Part shown: one piece after another, positions 8,110 to 15,745 of the stretch
Layout of the letters: every line of letters begins with the position of its first letter
Position numbering within the stretch: the first letter of the stretch is position 1
DNA from: UBA7328 sp002471345
GTDB taxonomy: Bacteria > Bacteroidota > Bacteroidia > Chitinophagales > Saprospiraceae
NCBI GenBank assembly: GCA_964011275.1
Contig: CAXGOB010000093.1
Span: 1-16,853, forward strand
Length of the DNA: 16,853 nucleotides
Direction: 5' to 3'
Notes under the pieces: generated by a model
The model's database searches: none
Told to the model about the DNA's origin: nothing
Seen by the model: only the letters and a program-made list of their open reading frames with translations
Made by a program: the position numbers and the translations under genes

Positions 8110-9522
8110 ATGTGTAACGATCATAAATACAACAGAAGAAGATTCCTCGGTACAGCGAGTTGTGCGGCCATTGGGTCCACCACTTTCTTTTCTACCTTGT
8201 TTAATCTAGGAATGGCTAATGAAGCAGCAGGAAGGGCAGTAGCGAGTGCCTACAACTCATCAAATAATTACAAGGCATTAGTCTGTATTCTATTTGCTGG
8301 TGGAAATGATTCATTTAATATGCTAGTGCCTAATGACACATCTGCTTATAATGCCTACAGCGCCACTCGATCTAATCAAGCATTGGCTAAAAACAGCCTT
8401 TTAGGATTAAACCATTTGGCTGGGGGGCTTCCTGGACTTGGAGTACACCCATCTATGCCAGAAGTACAGCAATTGTATAATAGTGGCAATCTTGCTTTTA
8501 TTTCAAATGTGGGTACTCTTGTAGAACCAACCAATAAAACTCAGTTTGAGAATGGATCAGTATCTCTTCCATTAGGGCTCTTCTCTCATGCTGATCAGAT
8601 ACAACAATGGCAGACATCAGTACCTCATACAAGATCATCATCAGGATGGGGAGGGCGAATGTCTGATATTTTACAGAGCATGAACAACAATCAGAATATA
8701 TCCATGAATATTTCTCTTTCTGGTAGGAATATTTTTCAATCTGGAAATCAGAGCTCTGAATATACCATCAATCCAAGTGGAACTGGGAGTATCGGTATCG
8801 AGGGATACAAAGGCGACAGCGCTCTGGACATGATTAGAACAACTGCTGTGGACAACCTATTAGAAGATCAATATGTAGATATTTTCAAAAAGACCTATGC
8901 TGATGTAACTAGAAATGCTCAAAGTTCTCACGAGCAGTTCAGTTCGGCTATAGGAGGAGTGAACCTGAATACGACATTCTCTACTAGTAGACTTTCGCAG
9001 AGTATGCAAATGGTTGCAAAAACCATCGCAGCAAGGAATACTTTAGATGTTTGCAGACAGACCTTTTTCATCACATTCGGCGGATGGGATCATCATGATG
9101 AGTTATTAAATAATCAAGCAGGAATGCTTACTGTGGTCTCTAAGGCATTAAGTGAATTCAACACTGCCATGACTGAGTTAGGTGTAAATGACAATGTGAC
9201 CACTTTCACTATATCTGATTTTGCAAGGACTCTTACTTCTAATGGCAATGGTACCGATCATGCTTGGGGAGGAAATGTAATGGTTATGGGTGGCAAGGTA
9301 AATGGAGGTCGTACTTATGGCTCTTATCCTAACCTTGCTCTAAATAGTAATCTAGATGTAGGTAATGGTGTACTCATTCCTACTCTTTCGACTGATGAAT
9401 ACTTTGCAGAATTAGCACAATGGTATGGTGTCTCAAATACGGAAATTAATAACATCTTTCCTAACCTGACAAATTTCTATACAGTCGGAGGCCAGCCACC
9501 TATTGGTTTCATGAATACATAA
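8110..9522 (+). CDS. DUF1501 family exported protein with Tat signal
   Basis: A 470-residue protein of the DUF1501 family, which is related to the alkaline phosphatase/sulfatase fold. The N-terminus carries a twin-arginine motif, NRRRFLG (residues 8-14), followed by a hydrophobic stretch, so export in a folded state is likely. Family motifs seen are FAGGNDSFNML (from about 62), GGWDHHDELLNNQAG (324-338) and SDFARTLTSNGNGTDHAWGG (369-388), rich in Asp and His that could bind metal. No enzymatic activity is proven for this family. It is the partner of the upstream DUF1800 protein, and the discoidin/FN3 gene begins only 19 bp after its stop, which indicates one operon. The ATG at 8110 is preferred over internal Met codons because it includes the Tat motif. 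Confidence 0.9.
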   Translation: MCNDHKYNRRRFLGTASCAAIGSTTFFSTLFNLGMANEAAGRAVASAYNSSNNYKALVCILFAGGNDSFNMLVPNDTSAYNAYSATRSNQALAKNSLLGLNHLAGGLPGLGVHPSMPEVQQLYNSGNLAFISNVGTLVEPTNKTQFENGSVSLPLGLFSHADQIQQWQTSVPHTRSSSGWGGRMSDILQSMNNNQNISMNISLSGRNIFQSGNQSSEYTINPSGTGSIGIEGYKGDSALDMIRTTAVDNLLEDQYVDIFKKTYADVTRNAQSSHEQFSSAIGGVNLNTTFSTSRLSQSMQMVAKTIAARNTLDVCRQTFFITFGGWDHHDELLNNQAGMLTVVSKALSEFNTAMTELGVNDNVTTFTISDFARTLTSNGNGTDHAWGGNVMVMGGKVNGGRTYGSYPNLALNSNLDVGNGVLIPTLSTDEYFAELAQWYGVSNTEINNIFPNLTNFYTVGGQPPIGFMNT

Positions 9523-9541
9523 TTCTCAATAAACTGAAAAC

Positions 9542-11023
9542 ATGAAGAATTCATTAAAATACTTGGTATTGATTATAGTATTAGGTTTAATATCACTTCA
9601 TAATCAAGTATCTGCGCAATGTTCTACAGTGAGTCAATCCTTGTGGGAAAACACATGGGAATCATGTGAAATGACACAAAGCCCTAATTCTGAAAGAGGA
9701 GAAGGTCATTGGATAATGTATGATTTAGGAAGTGTGTATACGATTTCATCCTCACGAATTTGGAATTCTAATGTAGATCTGGCAAAAGGGGTAAAATCAT
9801 TGATTGTGGATTACTCCCTTGATGGTGTTACCTGGACCCAGCTTGATACTTTAGAAATAGCAAAAGGAGAAGGAATTAACGAATACTCAGGTGTTCCTGG
9901 TCCAAATTTTAACGATAGTAAAGTCAGATATATATTACTTCATATAGAGTCAAATTGGGGGCATGAACAATGTGCTGGATTCGCCGAAATCAGAATAATA
10001 TTAAATGAGCAATTCACTAGAATAATTAATGAGGTTGATGAAGAGGACGATACTGAAAATGAAGATGGAGAAGACGAGTCTGAGGATGGCGAAGAAGAAT
10101 GTGATGAGGAAGGCGAAGAAGATGAATCTGATGACATGGGTGAAGAGGATGACCTGGATGAATGTTCCGCACCTAATAATGTTACCGCATTGGTAATCAA
10201 TCCGTATGAAGTATGGATTCTATGGGAAGGAGAATCTTCTGGATCTTTTTTAGTTTCAATTCGCACTGCCGATATGGAATGGATAGAGATTGAGACTGAG
10301 GATCAGGAGGTCTTTATTGAGGATCTAGAATCGGGTGTTGAGTATGAGTTATTTGTACAAACTATATGTAATGATGAAGTTTTAAGCAGTGAAATAGAGA
10401 GATTTTATGTGCCTAAAGAAATAGAAGAATGTATTACTCCTTCATATTCTGACGTATTCATTTCTCAAGATGGATTTGTCATAATAGTTTGGAATGAAGT
10501 AGATGAAGCAGAAGGATATGAACTGAGATTTCGTCCAGAAGATAGTGACGTAGACTGGGAGTCAGTGAGGACCAATGAAAACATTGTTGAATTCGAAGAC
10601 ATAGATGTTGAAGTAGGTTTCGAATATCAAGTTAGAGTGAACTGTAATGGTGATTGGTCCGAATGGTCAGATGTATTTAATAATATTTCTGACGACAAAG
10701 AAACGGAAGACTTAACAACAAATATTAATGAATCAGCTGAGCATCGCTTCATAGCTATAAATATAAAGGTTAAAGTATTTCCAAATCCTACTAGTCAAAC
10801 CATTCAATTTTCAGTAGAAAATGATGCCAAGACTACACTTCATATTCAGCTATCTGATTTTTCAGGCAAACCATATCAGTTGCTCAGCAGGAGTGCTCTA
10901 AAAGGTGTGAATACTTACAATCTTGAAATTCAAAACCTTTCATCAGGAGTGTATTTCTTGTCTGTGAAAGATATGGTGAGCCAATTGACGACAACCTCAC
11001 GAGTGATGGTAATGAATGAATAG
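9542..11023 (+). CDS. Secreted discoidin-like/FN3 protein with type IX secretion sorting domain
   Basis: A 493-residue modular surface protein. It has a signal peptide (about 1-25, ending VSA before Q26) and a discoidin (F5/8 type C)-like domain (about 27-155) with conserved SC, GHWIMYDLG, YSLDG.TW, RYILL and NWG motifs. A very acidic linker follows (164-208, 32 of 45 residues Asp or Glu). Two fibronectin type III-like domains come next (about 208-292 and 296-385). The C-terminal type A sorting domain starts at about residue 411 with KVFPNPTS and contains LSSGVYFLSV, so the protein should be exported by the type IX system and anchored to or released from the surface. Discoidin and FN3 modules usually bind glycans or proteins; the ligand is unknown. 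It is third in the DUF1800-DUF1501 operon and a paralogue of the next gene. Confidence 0.88.
   Translation: MKNSLKYLVLIIVLGLISLHNQVSAQCSTVSQSLWENTWESCEMTQSPNSERGEGHWIMYDLGSVYTISSSRIWNSNVDLAKGVKSLIVDYSLDGVTWTQLDTLEIAKGEGINEYSGVPGPNFNDSKVRYILLHIESNWGHEQCAGFAEIRIILNEQFTRIINEVDEEDDTENEDGEDESEDGEEECDEEGEEDESDDMGEEDDLDECSAPNNVTALVINPYEVWILWEGESSGSFLVSIRTADMEWIEIETEDQEVFIEDLESGVEYELFVQTICNDEVLSSEIERFYVPKEIEECITPSYSDVFISQDGFVIIVWNEVDEAEGYELRFRPEDSDVDWESVRTNENIVEFEDIDVEVGFEYQVRVNCNGDWSEWSDVFNNISDDKETEDLTTNINESAEHRFIAINIKVKVFPNPTSQTIQFSVENDAKTTLHIQLSDFSGKPYQLLSRSALKGVNTYNLEIQNLSSGVYFLSVKDMVSQLTTTSRVMVMNE
10031..10165 (+). repeat. Acidic Asp/Glu-rich low-complexity tract inside the discoidin/FN3 gene
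   Basis: A purine-rich stretch built from GAA, GAG, GAT and GAC codons, with a few Gly, Ser and Cys codons, encodes residues 164-208 of the discoidin/FN3 protein; 32 of the 45 residues are acidic. It separates the discoidin-like domain from the first FN3-like domain. Pieces such as EDGEDESEDGEE loosely resemble calcium-binding Asp-rich repeats but do not match a regular thrombospondin type 3 spacing. Two Cys residues (187 and 208) lie within it. Confidence 0.75.
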
Positions 11024-11042
11024 CCCTCTAATAAAAAGATCA

Positions 11043-11098
11043 TGAAAATTGGATGAACCTCCTCATTCTAACCCTATAATCGGCTCATCTGATTTTCA
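11043..11098 (+). other. Long hairpin between the two discoidin genes (possible terminator or mRNA processing element)
   Basis: Bases 11043-11056 and 11085-11098 can form a continuous 14-bp RNA stem with only two G-U wobble pairs, around a 28-base loop. It begins 19 bases after the stop of the discoidin/FN3 gene. No U-tract follows directly, so a classical intrinsic terminator is not assured. A partial stop, 3'-end protection or processing between the two paralogous genes are all possible. Confidence 0.45.
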
Positions 11099-11099
11099 A

Positions 11100-11119
11100 T
11101 GAATTTATAATAAAATTCA
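11100..11119 (+). repeat. AT-rich 7-bp inverted repeat
   Basis: TGAATTT and AAATTCA form a perfect 7-bp inverted repeat with a six-base spacer, directly after the longer hairpin and 40 bases before the next ATG. It could be an operator or a weak second hairpin. Such AT-only repeats also arise by chance in a sequence of this composition. Confidence 0.3.
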
Positions 11120-11159
11120 CCTTCTGAAACAATTACCTAATCCGCTAAATCATACGATA

Positions 11160-12095
11160 ATGATTAAAAAAATACTGTTTACTTCTCTCATTATTTTACA
11201 ATTCCAACTACTTAGTTCTCAAAATGAATGTATAACTGTGAACTCATCCATATGGGATGTTACTTGGCAGTCGTGTCAGGCAAAGCCAAACCCTAATGCC
11301 TCTAGAGGTAATACTCATTGGATTTTGTATGATCTAGGAAAAATTTATGACCTATCATCTACTTGGGTTTGGAATGTAAATAAATCTTCTGAACTGAATT
11401 CGGGGTTCAAAAATGTAATTGTTGAATATTCATTAGATCAATCCAATTGGATTACCCTTGGAACATATGAATTTGAAAAAGCTCCAGGCACCAGTTTTTA
11501 CAAAGGGTTTAAAGGCCCTGATTTTGATAAAAGAAAAGCACGATATATACTTTTAACCGCCATTGACAATTGGGGTGCAGCAAGCTGCTATGGACTTACA
11601 GAAGTAAGATTTAATACTACTGAACCTGATGAAATTCCTGAACCCAACTCTCAAATTCCACCAACATTGTATGCTTTAGCGATCAATACAGATGGGAATG
11701 GACAAGCTGAGTCAAACTCTATTAAGACCTTGTATTTGAAAGATGAATCAGTCACTTTGATGGCAACTGGGAATAGTGGATATGAGTTTGCAATGTGGAC
11801 TGGAGATATTGTAAGCACCCAAAATCCATTGAACATTACTATTACTAAGCATATGCAAATCAAGGCTATTTTTACTCAGGAGGCACTTTTAAATTGTCAA
11901 GATGAAGAACTAAACCCATCAGGAAATATTGCAAGTAGCGATTATGTTGCAAATTCTACTATTACTTCTTCTGGTACTGTTGCAAATGGTAGCAATATTC
12001 TCTTTCAAGCAGGGAACTCAATTGAACTATTGAATGGATTTCATGTAGAATCAGGAGGTATTTTTAGTGCAAGGATTAAAGGATGTTTGGATTGA
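11160..12095 (+). CDS. Secreted discoidin-like protein with InlB-type repeat and 3-coathanger stack domain
   Basis: A 311-residue exported protein. It has a signal peptide (about 1-20) and a discoidin-like domain (about 22-150) clearly homologous to that of the preceding gene: shared TW.SC, PN..RG..HWI.YDLG, YSLD, ARYILL and NWG motifs. A divergent InlB/Listeria-Bacteroides-type repeat follows (about 168-236, with GYEFAMWTGD and NPLNITITKHMQIKAIF). The C-terminal domain (about 242-311, with SSDYVANSTITSSGTVANGS, AGNSIELLNGFHVESGG and a final C) matches the 3-coathanger stack domain of Bacteroidota surface proteins. It lacks the KVFPNPT-type sorting domain of its neighbour. A 136-bp gap with hairpins separates them, so expression may be uncoupled. 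It converges on prfC with only 6 bp between the stop codons. Adhesion or glycan binding is plausible but not shown. Confidence 0.85.
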   Translation: MIKKILFTSLIILQFQLLSSQNECITVNSSIWDVTWQSCQAKPNPNASRGNTHWILYDLGKIYDLSSTWVWNVNKSSELNSGFKNVIVEYSLDQSNWITLGTYEFEKAPGTSFYKGFKGPDFDKRKARYILLTAIDNWGAASCYGLTEVRFNTTEPDEIPEPNSQIPPTLYALAINTDGNGQAESNSIKTLYLKDESVTLMATGNSGYEFAMWTGDIVSTQNPLNITITKHMQIKAIFTQEALLNCQDEELNPSGNIASSDYVANSTITSSGTVANGSNILFQAGNSIELLNGFHVESGGIFSARIKGCLD

Positions 12096-12101
12096 CTAAA
12101 T

Positions 12102-13682
12102 TTAGAACTCTGAGGTAAAGAAAAATTGTACCTCGGGATGATTTTCCTGAACAGTCTTGAGAATCCAGGCAGAATCAGCTAAGAACACCAATTTGCCGTC
12201 CTTATCTTTAGCTAGATTATTTTTTCTTCTTGATGTAAAATCTTTAAGTACCGCGCTGTCATCACAATGCACCCACGCCGCTTTATGAATATTTATGGGC
12301 TCATAACTACAAGATGCACCATACTCATGCTCAAGTCTATACTGAATAACATCAAACTGCAATGCACCGACTGTACCTATAATCTTTCTGGATGTATCTT
12401 CCTTTACAAAGAGTTGTGCAACGCCTTCATCCATAAGTTGAATTATTCCCTTATTCAGCTGTTTAGACTTGAGAGGGTTAGCATTGTCAATATATCTAAA
12501 TTGTTCTGGGGAGAAACTTGGGATACCCACGAAATGGAGCTTTTCTCCTTCAGTAAGTGCATCACCTATCTTAAAGTTACCCGAATCATACAGCCCTACA
12601 ATATCTCCTGGAAAAGCTTCCTCTACGACAGATTTTTTTTCAGCCATAAATGATGTAGGATTTGAAAATTTGATTTTCCTTTCTAGTCTTACATGCTGAT
12701 AATTCGTATTCCTTTCGAAAGTTCCTGAGCATATCCTTAAAAATGCAATTCTGTCTCTATGTTTAGGATCAATGTTAGCATGGATTTTAAATACAAAACC
12801 AGAAAACTTGTCTTCTATGGGTTCAATTATTCTTTCTTCAGTTTGTCGGGGCAATGGATTAGGAGCAATGTGGACGAAACAATCCAACAGTTCTTTTACT
12901 CCAAAATTATTCACAGCACTACCAAAAAAAACAGGGGACAAATCGCCTCTTAAGTAAGCATCAACGTCTAGATCGGGATAAACCTCGTTTATAGTGTGGG
13001 TCTCTTCACGTAATTCGTCTGCTGCGGCCTTACCTATTTTCTCATCGAGGATGTCAGTATTAAGATCATCTATGACAATCGTATCTTCTTCATTTTGCTT
13101 ACCATGAGCACTGAATAACTTTAATTTCTTTTCATACAAACTATAAACTCCTTGAAATCGCTGTCCCATTCCTACTGGCCAACTTTGAGGAGTTACAGTA
13201 AGTCCTAATTTTGTTTCTAATTCGTCCAAAAGATCAAACCCATCCTTTCCTTCTCTATCCATTTTATTAATGAATACCATGATGGGAGTCTTTCTCATTC
13301 TGCAAACTTCCACGAGTTTCTCAGTTTGAGTTTCTACACCTTTAGCTACATCTATCACGACTATGACACTGTCTACAGCGGTAAGTGTCCTAAAAGTGTC
13401 TTCTGCAAAATCTTTGTGTCCAGGGGTATCTAGTATATTGATTTTCTTCCCGGCATATTCAAATGCCATCACGGAAGTGGCTACTGAGATTCCTCTTTGT
13501 CGTTCAATATCCATAAAGTCAGAAGTAGCATGCTTCTTTATCTTATTGGACTTCACAGCACCTGCAGTCTGAATGGCACCTCCAAAGAGTAATAGCTTCT
13601 CTGTCAGTGTTGTCTTACCAGCATCTGGGTGACTTACAATTCCAAAGGTTTTTCTCTTTTTTATTTCGTCAATTAGGGCCAT
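12102..13682 (-). CDS. prfC: Peptide chain release factor 3 (RF3)
   Basis: A 526-residue translational GTPase that removes RF1/RF2 from the ribosome after termination. The G domain shows the P-loop SHPDAGKT (residues 17-24), the switch region QRGISVATS, DTPGH (85-89) and NKMD (139-142). GSAVNNFG marks the end of the G domain. Domains II and III follow, with the RF3-typical segments DDSAVLKDF and LADSAWILKTVQENHPEVQF near the C-terminus. The length is typical for RF3 and clearly shorter than EF-G, and SHPDAGKT rather than GHVDAGKT at the P-loop is characteristic of RF3. It is a single gene, convergent with the discoidin/3-coathanger gene and divergent from the antiporter gene (187-bp gap). Confidence 0.96.
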   Translation of the reverse strand: MALIDEIKKRKTFGIVSHPDAGKTTLTEKLLLFGGAIQTAGAVKSNKIKKHATSDFMDIERQRGISVATSVMAFEYAGKKINILDTPGHKDFAEDTFRTLTAVDSVIVVIDVAKGVETQTEKLVEVCRMRKTPIMVFINKMDREGKDGFDLLDELETKLGLTVTPQSWPVGMGQRFQGVYSLYEKKLKLFSAHGKQNEEDTIVIDDLNTDILDEKIGKAAADELREETHTINEVYPDLDVDAYLRGDLSPVFFGSAVNNFGVKELLDCFVHIAPNPLPRQTEERIIEPIEDKFSGFVFKIHANIDPKHRDRIAFLRICSGTFERNTNYQHVRLERKIKFSNPTSFMAEKKSVVEEAFPGDIVGLYDSGNFKIGDALTEGEKLHFVGIPSFSPEQFRYIDNANPLKSKQLNKGIIQLMDEGVAQLFVKEDTSRKIIGTVGALQFDVIQYRLEHEYGASCSYEPINIHKAAWVHCDDSAVLKDFTSRRKNNLAKDKDGKLVFLADSAWILKTVQENHPEVQFFFTSEF

Positions 13683-13707
13683 GTGGTTGTTTCCAAATTT
13701 GAGTTGG

Positions 13708-13715
13708 CAAAAGTA
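13708..13715 (-). promoter_or_regulatory. Putative -7 promoter element of prfC
   Basis: On the minus strand the octamer is TACTTTTG, matching the Bacteroidota -7 consensus TAnnTTTG. It lies 25 bases upstream of the prfC ATG, giving a short leader of about 20 nt. No TTG is present at the -33 position. The rest of the 187-bp divergent gap (13683-13869) holds only imperfect matches for a plus-strand promoter driving the antiporter gene. Confidence 0.45.
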
Positions 13716-13869
13716 TGTTTTTTAGAAGAGAGTTTGTTGGTGGTTAATATTTGATGTCCGTTAAAGAATAATGAGATATATCTAGATGAATGGCATAGAA
13801 AAGGAATGATTTTGGATGTATATGATAAGTAGATAATAACTTAGTCTTATTGATTGATAACAGGAAACT

Positions 13870-15720
13870 ATGGTTGAGATTGGGAGTATAGTAATTTTAG
13901 GAATATTAGCACAATGGGTGGCTTGGAGATTAAAAGTGCCAGCTATACTACCATTAATCATTACTGGATTAATCGTGGGCCCTCTTTCTACCCTATGGAC
14001 AGGAGGACAGAAATTAATAGAACCCATTTGGAATGCTAGTAGTAACACTGGATTATTTCCAGGAGAGACATTATTTCATTTTGTAGAATTAGGTATAGGC
14101 ATTATTCTTTTTGAAGGAGGGATGACACTGAAGAGAGATGAAATTAAAGGTGTAGGTGATACTATAATAAGGCTCATTACTGGAGGGGCACTCATCACTT
14201 TCATAGGCGGTGCATTGGTGGCACATTTTCTAATAGGACTGAATTGGGACATCGCATTTCTATTTGCTGGATTGATCATTGTCACAGGCCCAACGGTGAT
14301 TGCACCTATTTTGAGAAATGTTCCATTAAATAAAAATGTATCTACTGTACTGAAGTGGGAAGGAATTTTAATTGATCCTATTGGAGCATTAGTTGCAGTT
14401 CTGGTATATGAATTTATTATTTCAGCTGATGGTGGATTGCATTTCACGTCAGAGGCTATTCAGCATTTTTTAGTCTTGGTTTGTGTTGGACTTGCTCTCG
14501 GAGTTGGGTCAGCATATCTGATGAGATTTCTATTGAAGAGAAATTCTATTCCGCATTATCTATTGACTATTTTTTCTTTGGCTTATGTATTGGCGGTATT
14601 TGTAGGATCAAATTTGCTCACACCTGATTCTGGATTATTAACTGTGGTAGTATGTGGGATGGTACTTGGCAATGTAGATGTGCCGTATATCAAGGAAATT
14701 ACCTATTTCAAGGAGTCACTAAGTATTCTTTTGATATCAATACTTTTTATTCTTATAGCTGCTAATGTGAATATAGCCGATTTGATGTTGCTCAATGATT
14801 GGAAGATAATTACTTCATTTTTTGTAATAATATTAATCATCAGGCCATTAGGGGTTTTTTGGAGTACAAAAAACTCTTCTTTGACTCAAAAGGAAAAAAC
14901 ATTCATCAGTTGGATGGGACCACGAGGTATTGTAGCTGCGGGTATTGCATCTCTATTGGGATCTAAATTGACGAAACTTGATATTCCTGGAGCAGAGTAT
15001 ATCACGCCTTTAGTTTTCATGGTGGTACTGGGTACAGTTATTCTCAATGCTACCACGGCTAGGATTTTAGCAAAGATGCTTGGTATTCTTCTAGAAAAAA
15101 GCAATGGCATTCTTATCCTGGGTGCAACAAAAGCATCAAGAATTATTGCAAAATATATAGATCAGAATGATCAAAATGTCGTACTAGTAGATAGTAATTC
15201 TGGCAATGTAAATAGAGCAAAGGGCGAAGGCCTGCAAGCTATTCAAGCCAATATTTACAGTGAAAGTTTAGCAGATGATATTTCACTTAATGATGTCGGA
15301 TATCTTCTTGCGCTGACTAGTAGTAATGATGTGAATAAACATGCAAGCAGTAAACTGCACGAATATTTAGGAGAAGAGGGCAATTATATTATACCATCTA
15401 GTGATGAATCTGAGTCCAACGGTCATCATGGACAAAACCTTTTTTCTAATAAGGTGGATTACATCACATTATCTGAAATAGCCAGAGATTATCCTACCAT
15501 TCATGAATTGACCCCAGTATCAAAGGATAGCTTTTATCTTACTTTAAATGGTATTGATGACAATATAAAATCGGTGCCATTATTTGTAAAAAGCAAAGAG
15601 GGCGAGTTAGAAATTTTAGACGGAAGTCGAAAGAATCTGAAATATTCTGATGGGGATGTTTTGGTATATATGGGCAAGGAAGTAATAGAAATAAAAGAAA
15701 AGATGGCAGAAGACGTGTAG
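13870..15720 (+). CDS. CPA1-type cation/proton antiporter with C-terminal TrkA/RCK-like region
   Basis: A 616-residue inner membrane protein that probably exchanges Na+ or K+ for H+. About twelve hydrophobic segments fill residues 1-405. The family-typical TGPTVIAPILRN is at 139-150 and WEGILIDPIGA at 163-173, where Asp169 is the likely ion-binding acid. A GPRGIVAAGIAS segment lies in a late helix. After the membrane part comes a Rossmann-like region (about 413-510) and a final RCK_C-like part (about 540-605). The expected GxGxxG nucleotide loop is replaced by GATKASR (418-424), although VLVDSN with its Asp after the second strand is kept. Ligand control may therefore differ from classical RCK domains. 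The start is preceded by AGGA nine bases upstream. It stands alone and converges on pspC with 25 bp between the stops. Confidence 0.88.
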   Translation: MVEIGSIVILGILAQWVAWRLKVPAILPLIITGLIVGPLSTLWTGGQKLIEPIWNASSNTGLFPGETLFHFVELGIGIILFEGGMTLKRDEIKGVGDTIIRLITGGALITFIGGALVAHFLIGLNWDIAFLFAGLIIVTGPTVIAPILRNVPLNKNVSTVLKWEGILIDPIGALVAVLVYEFIISADGGLHFTSEAIQHFLVLVCVGLALGVGSAYLMRFLLKRNSIPHYLLTIFSLAYVLAVFVGSNLLTPDSGLLTVVVCGMVLGNVDVPYIKEITYFKESLSILLISILFILIAANVNIADLMLLNDWKIITSFFVIILIIRPLGVFWSTKNSSLTQKEKTFISWMGPRGIVAAGIASLLGSKLTKLDIPGAEYITPLVFMVVLGTVILNATTARILAKMLGILLEKSNGILILGATKASRIIAKYIDQNDQNVVLVDSNSGNVNRAKGEGLQAIQANIYSESLADDISLNDVGYLLALTSSNDVNKHASSKLHEYLGEEGNYIIPSSDESESNGHHGQNLFSNKVDYITLSEIARDYPTIHELTPVSKDSFYLTLNGIDDNIKSVPLFVKSKEGELEILDGSRKNLKYSDGDVLVYMGKEVIEIKEKMAEDV

Positions 15721-15745
15721 CACATCTCCTGCCTATACTGGAGTA

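Noticed and set aside
9940..10266. Open frame of 108 codons on the minus strand, very rich in Ser
   Set aside because: It is the antisense of the Asp/Glu-rich tract in the discoidin/FN3 gene; GA-rich codons read backwards give Ser. No start context or domain supports it.
11071..11078. TATAGGGT on the minus strand, resembling the ECF-like element
   Set aside because: It continues TTAGAATG rather than AAAA, lacks YTGTT at the required distance and points at no gene start.
12112..12134. Inverted repeat GAGGTA/TACCTC with an 11-base loop at the 3' end of prfC, considered as a shared terminator of the convergent genes
   Set aside because: The stem is only 6 bp, lies within prfC coding sequence and has no U-tract in either direction.
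12267..12953. Several plus-strand open frames opposite prfC
   Set aside because: They lie fully antisense to a well-conserved RF3 sequence and show no recognisable protein features.
15725..15745. CTCC/GGAG repeat between the antiporter and pspC stops, considered as a bidirectional terminator
   Set aside because: The stem is four base pairs plus one beyond a mismatch, too weak to call.
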